This document shows positions 1 to 6,874 of a stretch of 38,121 nt of DNA, one piece after another. The number at the start of each line of letters is the position of its first letter. Position 1 is the first letter of the stretch. The notes under the pieces were generated by a model that ran no database searches, was not told the DNA's origin, and worked only from the letters and a program-made list of their open reading frames with translations. The position numbers and the translations under genes were made by a program. The DNA lies in IMG/VR virus record IMGVR_UViG_3300025645_000182, positions 1-38,121 of that record; one strand, given 5' to 3'. The DNA is from a virus.

Positions 1-54
1 GCAGTGCTGGCGAACATCGACATCATATTTCCTCAAGTTCTTCTCAAGGTATAG
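1..54 (+). CDS. possible 3' end of an upstream gene
   Basis: Frame 1 is open from the window edge to a TAG at 52-54, giving a 17-residue C-terminal tail (AVLANIDIIFPQVLLKV), three bases before the dUTPase start. Frame 2 is also open and would end in a TGA at 59-61 that overlaps the dUTPase ATG. Overlaps of that kind are common in this block, so the correct frame cannot be decided from 57 bases. No function can be assigned. Confidence 0.25.
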   Translation, partial: AVLANIDIIFPQVLLKV

Positions 55-57
55 ACC

Positions 58-486
58 ATGATAAAATTCAAACGCTTGACAACGACGTGTACAACACCAA
101 AACGGGCCACAGCAGGGGCAGCTGGGTTCGACATCTACTCAGACCAAGACGTCGCCCGCGTTCACTTCGGGCAAGTAGTGACTATTAGTACGGGGATTGC
201 CGTTGCCATACCAGATGGGTTTGTCGGCCTGATCAAACCACGTAGTGGGCTGGCCGTTAGCCGAGGCGTGGACACTATGGCAGGTGTAATTGATTCCGAT
301 TACCGTGGCGAGATCCGCGTTGTGATGACGGTTCACAGTACAGACATCATGCCATTTAGAGTTGAGCGCGGTGAGCGTATTGCACAGTTAATTGTAGTGC
401 CGGCAATGTTGGTCTCGACTGAGGTGGATGAGCTGGACGACACCACACGGGGTAAGAAAGGTTTTGGCTCGACGGGGATCAACTAA
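58..486 (+). CDS. dut: dUTPase (deoxyuridine 5'-triphosphate nucleotidohydrolase)
   Basis: This 142-residue protein hydrolyses dUTP to dUMP and pyrophosphate. It keeps uracil out of phage DNA and supplies dUMP for dTMP synthesis. All five motifs of the trimeric dUTPase family are visible in order: AGFDIYS (about 22-28), PRSGLAV (61-67), GVIDSDYRGEI (76-86, with catalytic-region Asp79 and Tyr82), RGERIAQL (104-111) and the C-terminal GFGSTG lid (135-140). The length is normal for the family. The start is supported by AAGG at 46-49, eight bases upstream. The TAA overlaps the ATG of the next gene by one base, so it is probably translationally coupled at the head of the visible replication operon. 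No thymidylate synthase is visible in the window. Confidence 0.97.
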   Translation: MIKFKRLTTTCTTPKRATAGAAGFDIYSDQDVARVHFGQVVTISTGIAVAIPDGFVGLIKPRSGLAVSRGVDTMAGVIDSDYRGEIRVVMTVHSTDIMPFRVERGERIAQLIVVPAMLVSTEVDELDDTTRGKKGFGSTGIN

Positions 487-656
487 TGACACTGGAACAA
501 CTACAGCACAGGCTGAAACCTCTTAACCTGAAGTACGTTGCGCGGGAGACAGGCGTCAGTTACTCGACTATATACAACTTAGCGAACGGGGGTAAGCGGG
601 TCTCATTCCCCATCGTTACAACATTAATGGAATGGTTGGAGGCACAATCACAATGA
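486..656 (+). CDS. small HTH DNA-binding protein (Cro/repressor-like)
   Basis: This 56-residue protein begins MTLEQLQHRLKPLNL. Residues about 16-37 (YVARETGVSYSTIYNLANGG) have the pattern of a helix-turn-helix of the Cro/XRE type, with the recognition helix around SYSTIYNLANG. The ATG overlaps the dUTPase stop (TAATG) and the TGA overlaps the next start (ATGA), so it is embedded in the operon. It could be a small transcriptional regulator, but nothing shows which operator it binds. The coding call rests on the overlaps and the HTH pattern. Confidence 0.75.
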   Translation: MTLEQLQHRLKPLNLKYVARETGVSYSTIYNLANGGKRVSFPIVTTLMEWLEAQSQ

Positions 657-817
657 ACATTTATATGCTTAGCTGGTTAGATGACCGTATGGAAAAGCAA
701 ACAATGCCTGTCGCAGCGGATACCGAAGCAACCGCCTACGACATTTGGGAAGATGAGGTAGCCGACGATCTTTGCTCTGAGTTGACAGAGATTGTTTTGT
801 GGGAGAAGCCGCAATGA
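653..817 (+). CDS. small acidic hypothetical protein
   Basis: This 54-residue acidic protein begins MNIYMLSWLDDRMEKQ and ends VLWEKPQ. The ATG at 653 is chosen over the in-frame ATG at 632 because it forms an ATGA overlap with the preceding stop and avoids a longer overlap. The TGA forms another ATGA overlap with the next gene. There is no membrane segment and no recognisable motif. I do not recognise the family. The coding call rests on the unbroken chain of start/stop overlaps. Confidence 0.6.
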   Translation: MNIYMLSWLDDRMEKQTMPVAADTEATAYDIWEDEVADDLCSELTEIVLWEKPQ

Positions 818-1017
818 GCCGATACACACCCCAGAAAGCGCCGTGTTATTCGTGCGGGCGGATTGTTGCCGCACCCCTGTACCTCAACCACAAAAGCGGC
901 AAGCGCCACAGCAGCTGCATACTGTGCGAAGAAAAATACAGGCAGGTTACTGCGCGTAGCGAACTGGATCGCATAGACTACACTAAACTAAACTCATTAT
1001 GGAGAGTAACAACATGA
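814..1017 (+). CDS. small zinc-ribbon-like protein
   Basis: This 67-residue basic protein begins MSRYTPQKAP. It has two CxxC knuckles, CYSC and CILC, about 25 residues apart, which would bind one zinc ion. The Lys/Arg/His-rich spacing suggests nucleic-acid contact. The ATG at 814 overlaps the previous TGA (ATGA) and is preferred to the in-frame ATG at 799. Its own TGA overlaps the next start. The function is unknown. Such small zinc proteins in early phage operons are often host-takeover factors, but that is only an analogy. Confidence 0.65.
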   Translation: MSRYTPQKAPCYSCGRIVAAPLYLNHKSGKRHSSCILCEEKYRQVTARSELDRIDYTKLNSLWRVTT

Positions 1018-1259
1018 ACTACGCAAAAGTAACACCTGAAAGTTTACGGTCCGACGCCGAGAAAATGTACGCTCGTGCAGATGCGTTAGAGCAGAAGCTA
1101 AAGTTCTTCGATGGTAAAATCTGCGAACTGTGCGGTGGAACAAAGCGCCACACAAGAAGCGCACGTTGTGTGAATACCCGAGATCACATCGACAATTCTT
1201 TGCTTGTAGAGAATCTCAGGGAACCCAGAACAACACAATTAAGTACGAGGAAATGGTAA
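1014..1259 (+). CDS. small Cys/His protein, function unknown
   Basis: This 81-residue protein begins MNYAKVTPES. A short helical, charged N-terminal half (SLRSDAEKMYARADALEQKL) is followed by CELCGGTKRHTRSARC, a possible C-x2-C...H...C zinc site. The ATG at 1014 makes an ATGA overlap and has GGAG about ten bases upstream (around 1000-1003). An in-frame ATG at 999 overlaps that ribosome-binding site and is less likely. The helix-plus-zinc-knuckle layout is all that can be said. I do not recognise the family. Confidence 0.6.
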   Translation: MNYAKVTPESLRSDAEKMYARADALEQKLKFFDGKICELCGGTKRHTRSARCVNTRDHIDNSLLVENLREPRTTQLSTRKW

Positions 1260-1260
1260 T

Positions 1261-1605
1261 ATGGCGATGACTCCAGAAGCGAAAGTTAAGAAGAAAGTAG
1301 TAGCACACCTGAAGACGTTAGGGGCTTACTACTTCTACCCAGTCACTGGCGGGTTTGGTAATAGCGGTGTCCCAGACATCATTGGTTGTTACGGAGGTAC
1401 ATTCTTTGGTATAGAATGTAAGGCGGGTAAGAACAAACCAACACCCCTACAAGAAAAGAACTTATCAGCTATAAAAGCCAACGATGGTATAGCCATCGTT
1501 ATTAATGAAGACAACATAGACGACGTGCTGATCTATGTTGGTGGTATGCACAAGAACCCACAACAGCTCGAACTTGATCTTACGTTTGCGTTTACGGGTA
1601 CGTGA
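1261..1605 (+). CDS. VRR-NUC family nuclease
   Basis: This 114-residue protein fits the stand-alone VRR-NUC branch of the PD-(D/E)XK nucleases, which phages often carry for resolving or trimming DNA intermediates. The signature is clear: a basic helix at the N-terminus (KVKKKVVAHLKTLG), NSGVPDIIG with Asp39, then FFGIECKAG with Glu52 and Lys54, and a Gln at position 64 (PTPLQEKNL). The domain fills the protein. GAGG precedes the ATG by about ten bases, and the gene starts two bases after the previous stop. It sits just upstream of the polymerase, which fits replication or recombination. The C-terminal ~20 residues are not part of the core fold. Confidence 0.88.
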   Translation: MAMTPEAKVKKKVVAHLKTLGAYYFYPVTGGFGNSGVPDIIGCYGGTFFGIECKAGKNKPTPLQEKNLSAIKANDGIAIVINEDNIDDVLIYVGGMHKNPQQLELDLTFAFTGT

Positions 1606-1630
1606 TCTCAGCACTGCAATGGAGAAATGT

Positions 1631-1819
1631 ATGTTAGCAAAGACTAAAGAATACTGGGAAGACCTCGCGTGTATATGTGAGACAGCCGAGGTCATCGCCC
1701 CGAAGTGGTCACCCCTGAAGTACGTGTTCAAGTGGTATGCCAGCGTCGCTCGCAAGAATGCTCTAAGCGCGCCTACCGATGCAGAGATCTGTGTGAAGGA
1801 GCATGGTGATGAACGATAA
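1631..1819 (+). CDS. small hypothetical protein
   Basis: This 62-residue protein begins MLAKTKEYWEDLACICETAEV. The ATG at 1631 is chosen because GGAG at 1621-1624 lies six bases upstream. A longer in-frame form starting at 1535 would overlap the VRR-NUC gene by 70 bases and is rejected. The sequence is mixed charged and aromatic (WSPLKYVFKWYASVARK), with no signal peptide or known motif. The end overlaps the next gene by 11 bases. I do not recognise the family. Confidence 0.6.
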   Translation: MLAKTKEYWEDLACICETAEVIAPKWSPLKYVFKWYASVARKNALSAPTDAEICVKEHGDER

Positions 1820-2060
1820 CCCACGTAGGGAGATGCCCTACACAGAGGATATGGTGAACCACCCAGCGCATTACAGCTTCGGCAGTGTCGAGTGCATTGA
1901 TGGTATAGAAGCCTCGATGACAGCTGAGGCGTTTAAGGGATACTGCAAAGGCGCAGCACTGAAATACCTCTGGCGTTATGAGAGCAAGGCCAAGCCGAAA
2001 GAAGATTTGCTGAAAGCGCAGTGGTACCTGAATAAATTAATAGAAAAGGTGGGTATGTGA
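1809..2060 (+). CDS. DUF3310 protein (T7 gp1.7-related)
   Basis: This 83-residue protein carries the DUF3310 signature: VNHPAHYSFGSVECIDGIEA, then FKGYCKGAALKYLWRYESK and DLLKAQWYLNKLI. The family includes the C-terminal part of T7 gp1.7, a phage nucleotide kinase, so a role in nucleotide metabolism is plausible. This short form has no visible P-loop and its activity is not shown. AAGGAG at 1796-1801 lies seven bases before the ATG at 1809. The in-frame ATG at 1803 would leave only one base of spacing, so 1809 is preferred. The TGA overlaps the polymerase start. Confidence 0.85.
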   Translation: MNDNPRREMPYTEDMVNHPAHYSFGSVECIDGIEASMTAEAFKGYCKGAALKYLWRYESKAKPKEDLLKAQWYLNKLIEKVGM

Positions 2061-3892
2061 TGGACCTTATAACCGTAGATTTCGAGACGTTTTACAGTAA
2101 GGAATTTTCACTATCTAAGATGACAACAGAATCATACATCCGTGACCCACAGTTCGAGGTGGTCGGTGTAGGGATAAAGGTTAACAATGAACAAACTGAA
2201 TGGGCAAGTGGAACGCATGAACAGATCAGAGAATACCTACACACCTTCAATTGGTCGGAGTCTATGGTCCTCTGTCACAATACTCTTTTTGATGGTGCCA
2301 TTCTTAGCTGGCGTTTTGGTGTGCATCCTCGCGTTTATACCGATACTCTTTGCATGTCCCGTGCTCTTCATGGGGTGGAAGTTGGTGGAAGTCTCAAAGC
2401 GCTTACTGAAAGGTATAATATCGGAGTCAAGGGCACGGAGGTACTCAACGCCCTCGGAAAACGACGAGGTGATTTTTCACCAGAAGAACTAGACCGGTAC
2501 GGTGACTACTGTATCAACGATGTAGACCTGACGTACAAGTTGTTCGGTATCCTGATGCAGAAAGGTTTCCCTAAGCAGGAGCTTAGGTTGATCGACTTAA
2601 CACTGCGTATGTTTATCGATCCGATACTTGAACTCGATACTGGCCTACTGGAGTCACACCTCGAAGACGTTAAAGACCGTAAGGATAAGCTGTTAACAGA
2701 TGCCGGTGTTACTGATAAGAAAGAGCTGATGAGTAACCCGAAGTTTGCTGAGGTGCTTAAAGCACTCGACGTAATTCCGCCGACTAAGATAAGCCTGACA
2801 ACAGGTAAGGAGACGTGGGCGTTTGCTAAGTCCGACGAAGCCTTCAAGGCACTGTTAGACCATGAGAACGACCAAGTACAGGCGCTGGTTGCTGCAAGGC
2901 TGGGCACGAAAAGCACCCTAGAAGAAACGCGTACTCAGAGGTTTATAGATATATCCAAACGTGGTCTGATGCCGGTACCGATTCGTTACTACGCCGCGCA
3001 TACCGGACGCTGGGGAGGTGATGATAAGATCAACATGCAGAACCTACCTAGCCGGGGAGTCAACGGTAAGAAGTTAAAGAGTAGTATCATGGCCCCTGAA
3101 GGGTACACCATTATTGACGCTGACTCCGCACAGATCGAAGCACGTGTCTTGGCATGGTTTGCTGGGCAGGATGACTTGGTAGCTGCGTTTGCTAACAAGG
3201 AAGATGTGTACAAGTACATGGCGTCGAGCATATACGGTGTGCCTGTAGATGAGGTAACCAAAGACCAGCGGTTCGTTGGGAAGGTTACCATTCTCGGTGC
3301 AGGTTACGGTATGGGTGCAGTACGGTTCAAAGAACAGTTGAAGACGTTTGGTTTCGATATGGAGCTGGCAGAGGCACGACGTGTTATTAGTATATACCGT
3401 ACTGCTAATGGTAAAATTAACCAAGTCTGGCGTGATGCCCAGAGCATGGTCAAGCAGCTTGCCGATGGGTATACGTTACAGATCGGGTTAGAAGGTATCC
3501 TCGAAGTGATTGGGGCAGAGAAGGCCATACGTATACCATCTGGTTTGTTGTTACGGTATGAGGATCTGAAGGCTGAGTACACTGAGGATGGTCTGGAATA
3601 CACGTACAAAACTAGACGAGGCCGAACGCGTATCTATGGTGGTAAGGTAGTTGAGAACGTCTGCCAAGCGATAGCACGTTGTATTATTGGTGAACAAATG
3701 TTACAAATAGCCAAGAGATACCGCGTTGTGCTAACCGTGCACGACTCAGTTGTATGCTGTGTACCCGATGCAGAGGTGGCAGAAGCACAGACGTATATCG
3801 ATATGTGTATGCGAAAGACACCTTCATGGGCAGCCGGATTACCCCTAGACTGTGAGAGTTTAACCGGTCAATCCTATGGAGATTGTGAATGA
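2060..3892 (+). CDS. family A DNA polymerase with 3'-5' exonuclease
   Basis: This 610-residue PolA-type replicative polymerase has an N-terminal proofreading exonuclease and no 5'-3' nuclease domain. Exo I is VDFET (Asp7, Glu9), Exo II is HNTLFD (Asp78) and Exo III is YCIND (Tyr150, Asp154). Polymerase motif A is DSAQIEARVLA (Asp355, Glu360). Motif B is GKVTILGAGYGMG (Lys408, Leu412, Tyr416). Motif C is VHDSVV (His561, Asp562). The residue equivalent to E. coli Pol I Phe762 is Leu412. Motif C reads HDS instead of the usual HDE. The ATG at 2060 overlaps the previous TGA (TGATG), and AAGG lies ten bases upstream. It should copy the phage genome together with the primase-helicase and the candidate ssDNA-binding protein downstream. 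Confidence 0.97.
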   Translation: MDLITVDFETFYSKEFSLSKMTTESYIRDPQFEVVGVGIKVNNEQTEWASGTHEQIREYLHTFNWSESMVLCHNTLFDGAILSWRFGVHPRVYTDTLCMSRALHGVEVGGSLKALTERYNIGVKGTEVLNALGKRRGDFSPEELDRYGDYCINDVDLTYKLFGILMQKGFPKQELRLIDLTLRMFIDPILELDTGLLESHLEDVKDRKDKLLTDAGVTDKKELMSNPKFAEVLKALDVIPPTKISLTTGKETWAFAKSDEAFKALLDHENDQVQALVAARLGTKSTLEETRTQRFIDISKRGLMPVPIRYYAAHTGRWGGDDKINMQNLPSRGVNGKKLKSSIMAPEGYTIIDADSAQIEARVLAWFAGQDDLVAAFANKEDVYKYMASSIYGVPVDEVTKDQRFVGKVTILGAGYGMGAVRFKEQLKTFGFDMELAEARRVISIYRTANGKINQVWRDAQSMVKQLADGYTLQIGLEGILEVIGAEKAIRIPSGLLLRYEDLKAEYTEDGLEYTYKTRRGRTRIYGGKVVENVCQAIARCIIGEQMLQIAKRYRVVLTVHDSVVCCVPDAEVAEAQTYIDMCMRKTPSWAAGLPLDCESLTGQSYGDCE

Positions 3893-4557
3893 TAAATGTA
3901 GCCCCGTGGTCGTTCAGTAAGATCAAATCTTTTGAACAATGTCCTAAGCAGTTTTACCATGAGAAGATACTGAAAGAGTATCCATTCACGGAGACTGACG
4001 CTACCCGATACGGTACGGAGTTTCATACCTCTGCCGAAGACTACATCGGTAAGGGTACTCCACTACCTATTAGGTTTTCTTTTGCACAGGACATGTTGGA
4101 CGCGTTGAACGCTAAACAAGGTGATAAGCTGTGCGAACTGAAGATGGGGATGACGGAAAACTTGGAGCCATGCGGGTTCTTTGACAAGGATGTATGGTTT
4201 CGGGGGATCGCCGACCTGATCATATTGGATGGTGACCTCGCGTGGGTGATCGACTATAAGACAGGTAAGAACTCGAAGTATGCGGATAAGGGCCAGCTAG
4301 AACTGATGGCGCTTACAGTGTTCGCCCACTATCCACAGGTTAAGAAGATACGGGCAGGCTTACTGTTCGTTGTTAGTAACGATCTAATCAAAGACAGCTA
4401 TGCCGATTTCGACAAGACGAAACTCTGGGAGAAATGGCTAGGCAAATATGCACGCATGCACGCTGCGGCGAAGGCAGATACTTGGAACCCTAACCCTAGT
4501 GGGTTGTGTAAGAGGTATTGCCCGGTCACAGTGTGCGTACATAACGGGAGAAACTAA
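3889..4557 (+). CDS. PD-(D/E)XK exonuclease, Cas4/RecB-like
   Basis: This 222-residue nuclease is of the PDDEXK_1/Cas4 type. The motifs are SFSKIKSFEQCPKQF (Cys18), RYGTEFH (His46), GIADLI (Asp109), VIDYKTG (Asp122, Lys124) and GQLELMA (Gln136). The C-terminus has Cys207, Cys211 and Cys216 (C-x3-C-x4-C). With Cys18, these match the one-plus-three cysteine layout that holds a 4Fe-4S cluster in Cas4 and AddB. The cluster is an inference. The ATG overlaps the polymerase TGA (ATGA), so it is coupled to the replication genes. No cas1/cas2 or array is present, so a role in phage recombination or end processing is more likely than CRISPR adaptation. Confidence 0.9.
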   Translation: MINVAPWSFSKIKSFEQCPKQFYHEKILKEYPFTETDATRYGTEFHTSAEDYIGKGTPLPIRFSFAQDMLDALNAKQGDKLCELKMGMTENLEPCGFFDKDVWFRGIADLIILDGDLAWVIDYKTGKNSKYADKGQLELMALTVFAHYPQVKKIRAGLLFVVSNDLIKDSYADFDKTKLWEKWLGKYARMHAAAKADTWNPNPSGLCKRYCPVTVCVHNGRN

Positions 4558-4826
4558 TGCCATACAAAGATCCGAAAGACCGAAAGAAGCAGACGAACAA
4601 TCCAGTAGACAGTAAGGAGTTTAAGGCGCGTATGGAACGGCAGCGTGCCCGTAGAGCAGTAGACAAGGAAGGTGTGGATAAAGATAAGAATGGCAAAGCG
4701 GACAAGCGTGAGGGCAAAGACGTCAGCCATAAGAAGGCATTGTCGAAAGGCGGCTCGAACAAAGACGGGTATATCATAGAAAGCGCAAGCAAGAACCGTG
4801 CACGGAACTATAAGAAAAAGAGTTAG
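4557..4826 (+). CDS. small basic protein with HNH-like C-terminus
   Basis: This 89-residue, strongly basic and Lys/Asp-rich protein begins MPYKDPKDRKKQ. Residues 55-82 (DVSHKKALSKGGSNKDGY, then IIESASKNRA) resemble the core of phage HNH endonucleases: Asp-x-x-His58, then a Gly-Gly-x-Asn turn, then the terminal Asn80. The usual zinc-knuckle cysteines are absent, so it is a minimal or degenerate HNH unit at best. It might instead be a basic DNA-binding protein. The start overlaps the nuclease stop (TAATG). The TAG lies inside the inverted repeat at 4822-4838. Confidence 0.65.
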   Translation: MPYKDPKDRKKQTNNPVDSKEFKARMERQRARRAVDKEGVDKDKNGKADKREGKDVSHKKALSKGGSNKDGYIIESASKNRARNYKKKS

Positions 4827-4838
4827 TGTCACACTAAC
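4822..4838 (+). promoter_or_regulatory. perfect inverted repeat over a stop codon
   Basis: GTTAGTGT (4822-4829) and ACACTAAC (4831-4838) are perfect 8-bp arms around a single central C. It includes the TAG of the preceding gene. With a one-base centre it is more like a protein-binding dyad than an RNA hairpin. It lies directly before a second inverted repeat in the 40-base gap ahead of the SNF2 helicase gene. Confidence 0.5.
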
Positions 4839-4844
4839 AAACTC

Positions 4845-4862
4845 GCGCCCTACCTAGGGCGC
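4845..4862 (+). promoter_or_regulatory. hairpin overlapping the helicase ribosome-binding site
   Basis: GCGCCCT (4845-4851), loop ACCT, and AGGGCGC (4856-4862) form a perfect 7-bp GC-rich stem. There is no U-run after it, so it is not a good intrinsic terminator. The only Shine-Dalgarno-like sequence for the downstream ATG at 4867 is AGGG at 4856-4859, seven bases upstream. It lies in the 3' arm, so folding would hide it. Translational control of the helicase is inferred. Confidence 0.5.
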
Positions 4863-4866
4863 TGCG

Positions 4867-6414
4867 ATGGAGAACACTGTGGAAATTCTTAACAACAAGG
4901 CACTCTTGTTGCGGCTTCGTAACCCCCAAAAGGTTACCACCGTAATACCAAAGAGCAAAGAACTGCAAAATAACGAAGTCCTCGTCAACTGGGGATTAGA
5001 AGAAGCACACGTCTTAAAGAATCTTGGTATGCGCGTGCCGTCACCTATCGAAGGGCGATACGATTGGCCCGGCCAGTACAAACCTTTCGACCATCAACGT
5101 GTTACTGCGTCTTTCCTTACGATGAATCGGCGGTCCTTCTGCTTTAATGAGCAGGGCACTGGCAAGACAGCCTCCGCTATATGGGCTGCTGATTTCCTGA
5201 TGACTCAGCGCAAGATCCGTCGCGTCCTAGTAATCTGCCCCCTATCCATTATGGATTCGGCATGGCGTGCGGACCTGTTTAGCTTTGCTATGCACCGCAC
5301 GGTTGATGTGGCCTATGGAGCAAAAGAGAAACGCCGGAAGATAATCAATGGTGGGGCTGAGTTCGTCGTAATAAACTATGACGGAGTAGAGATTGTTGCA
5401 GAAGACATCGCCAATGGCGGTTTCGACCTGATCATTGTGGATGAAGCAACACACTACAAGAACCCCCAGACAAAGCGTTGGAAGTCCCTGAACAAGTTGA
5501 TAGGGCCGACTACATGGTTGTGGATGATGACGGGTACTCCGGCGGCACAGTCCCCCCTAGACGCCTACGGCATTGCCAAGCTAGTTAACCCCCAAGCAGT
5601 GCCTCGGTTCTTCGGGTCGTTCCGTGACCAAGTAATGGATAAGCTCACACAGTTTAAGTGGGTACCGAAAGCCAATGCCACCGATACGGTATACAAAGCC
5701 TTGCAGCCTGCCATACGTTTCACTAAGGAAGAGTGCTTAGACTTACCACCACTGGTGTACGTCACACGGGAAGTGGAGCTTACGCGCCAGCAGCTTAAAT
5801 ACTACAAGATGTTGAAAGAACGCATGGTGATACAGGCAGCGGGGGAAGATATTACGGCAGCTAATGCCGCTGTGAACATGAACAAGCTCCTGCAAATATC
5901 TTCTGGTGCAGTGTACACCGACGATGGAGACACCATAGCGTTTGATATTAGTCATCGGTATAAAGTCTTACGGGAAGTGATCGACGAGAGCAGTAAGAAG
6001 ATCTTGATATTCGTCCCGTTCAAACACACGATCGACATCCTTACAGATAAGCTACGGAGTGAGGGGATAACCACTGAGGTTATCCGGGGCGATGTGCCTG
6101 TGGCGAAACGTACTGAGATATTTAGGACGTTCCAGACCACCGACAATCCTCGGGTGCTAGTCATCCAGCCACAATCAGCAGCGCACGGCGTTACCTTAAC
6201 CGCTGCGAGTACTGTGGTTTGGTGGGGACCGACAAGCTCACTAGAGACTTATGCTCAGGCTAATGCTCGGGTACACAGAGCAGGACAAGATACCAAGTGT
6301 ACTATCATACAGCTCCAAGGTTCCCCCGTAGAGAAACGCGTTTACGCAATGTTAGATAACAGACTAGACGTTCACACAAAAATGATCGATCTTTACAAAG
6401 AAATACTTGACTAG
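4867..6414 (+). CDS. SNF2-family (superfamily 2) DNA helicase/translocase
   Basis: This 515-residue protein has the two RecA-like lobes of SNF2 enzymes and little else. Visible motifs are the Q-like FDHQ (74-77), Walker A GTGKT (97-101), the Walker B box DEAT (192-195), TGTPA (222-226) and motif VI ARVHRAGQ (467-474), with GVTLTAASTVV before it. Short SNF2 proteins are common in phage replication modules. They may remodel forks or strip proteins, as T4 UvsW does, but no partner is shown here. The first ~65 residues are a short N-terminal extension. The only ribosome-binding site is the AGGG inside the hairpin at 4845-4862. Confidence 0.95.
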   Translation: MENTVEILNNKALLLRLRNPQKVTTVIPKSKELQNNEVLVNWGLEEAHVLKNLGMRVPSPIEGRYDWPGQYKPFDHQRVTASFLTMNRRSFCFNEQGTGKTASAIWAADFLMTQRKIRRVLVICPLSIMDSAWRADLFSFAMHRTVDVAYGAKEKRRKIINGGAEFVVINYDGVEIVAEDIANGGFDLIIVDEATHYKNPQTKRWKSLNKLIGPTTWLWMMTGTPAAQSPLDAYGIAKLVNPQAVPRFFGSFRDQVMDKLTQFKWVPKANATDTVYKALQPAIRFTKEECLDLPPLVYVTREVELTRQQLKYYKMLKERMVIQAAGEDITAANAAVNMNKLLQISSGAVYTDDGDTIAFDISHRYKVLREVIDESSKKILIFVPFKHTIDILTDKLRSEGITTEVIRGDVPVAKRTEIFRTFQTTDNPRVLVIQPQSAAHGVTLTAASTVVWWGPTSSLETYAQANARVHRAGQDTKCTIIQLQGSPVEKRVYAMLDNRLDVHTKMIDLYKEILD

Positions 6415-6475
6415 GGTACTAAACAGCATTAAAGTGGATCTCCCAACACGAACTGGGGTACCTAGGAGAGCAGAT

Positions 6476-6874
6476 ATGGATGAGGATAAAGGGTTAGCTG
6501 AGAAGTTAACCAAGGTGTACCTGAAGATACGGAACAAGAAGGCTGAGTTATCAGCCGAGTTTAAAAAGCAAGACGACGCCCTTGGCACACAGTTAGATAA
6601 GGTCAAGGCAGCACTACTCGACTACTGCAAAGAGCAAGGTCTTGAAAGTGTGAAGACTTCAGAGGGTTTGTTTTACCGGTCTGTTAGGACACGCTACTGG
6701 ACAAGCGATTGGGAATCCATGCACAAGTTTATCCTTGAACATGAACTACCCGAGTTTTTTGAGAAGCGCCTAAACCAGACCCACGTAAAGCAGTTTCTCG
6801 AAGATAACCCAGAGTTAGTACCGAAAGGTCTTAATACTGACTCCGAATACATAATCTCAGTGAGGAAAAAATAA
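6476..6874 (+). CDS. coiled-coil phage protein of unknown function
   Basis: This 132-residue charged protein begins MDEDKGLAEK. Residues about 8-50 (LTKVYLKIRNKKAELSAEF onward) look like a continuous coiled coil. A compact domain follows (GLFYRSVRTRYWTSDWESM, then HVKQFLEDNPELVPKGLN). The layout resembles phage proteins placed beside recombination and ssDNA-binding genes, such as Gp157/Gam-like families, but I cannot assign it. The ATG at 6476 has GGAG about eight bases upstream. An upstream alternative at 6407 would overlap the helicase. The end overlaps the next ATG (TAATG). Confidence 0.75.
   Translation: MDEDKGLAEKLTKVYLKIRNKKAELSAEFKKQDDALGTQLDKVKAALLDYCKEQGLESVKTSEGLFYRSVRTRYWTSDWESMHKFILEHELPEFFEKRLNQTHVKQFLEDNPELVPKGLNTDSEYIISVRKK

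Noticed and set aside
1535-1630. Longer N-terminus for the 62-residue gene
   Set aside because: It would overlap the VRR-NUC gene for 70 bases. The ATG at 1631 has a good ribosome-binding site.
3889-4557. Genuine CRISPR Cas4
   Set aside because: There is no cas1, cas2 or repeat array, and the gene is coupled to a phage polymerase.
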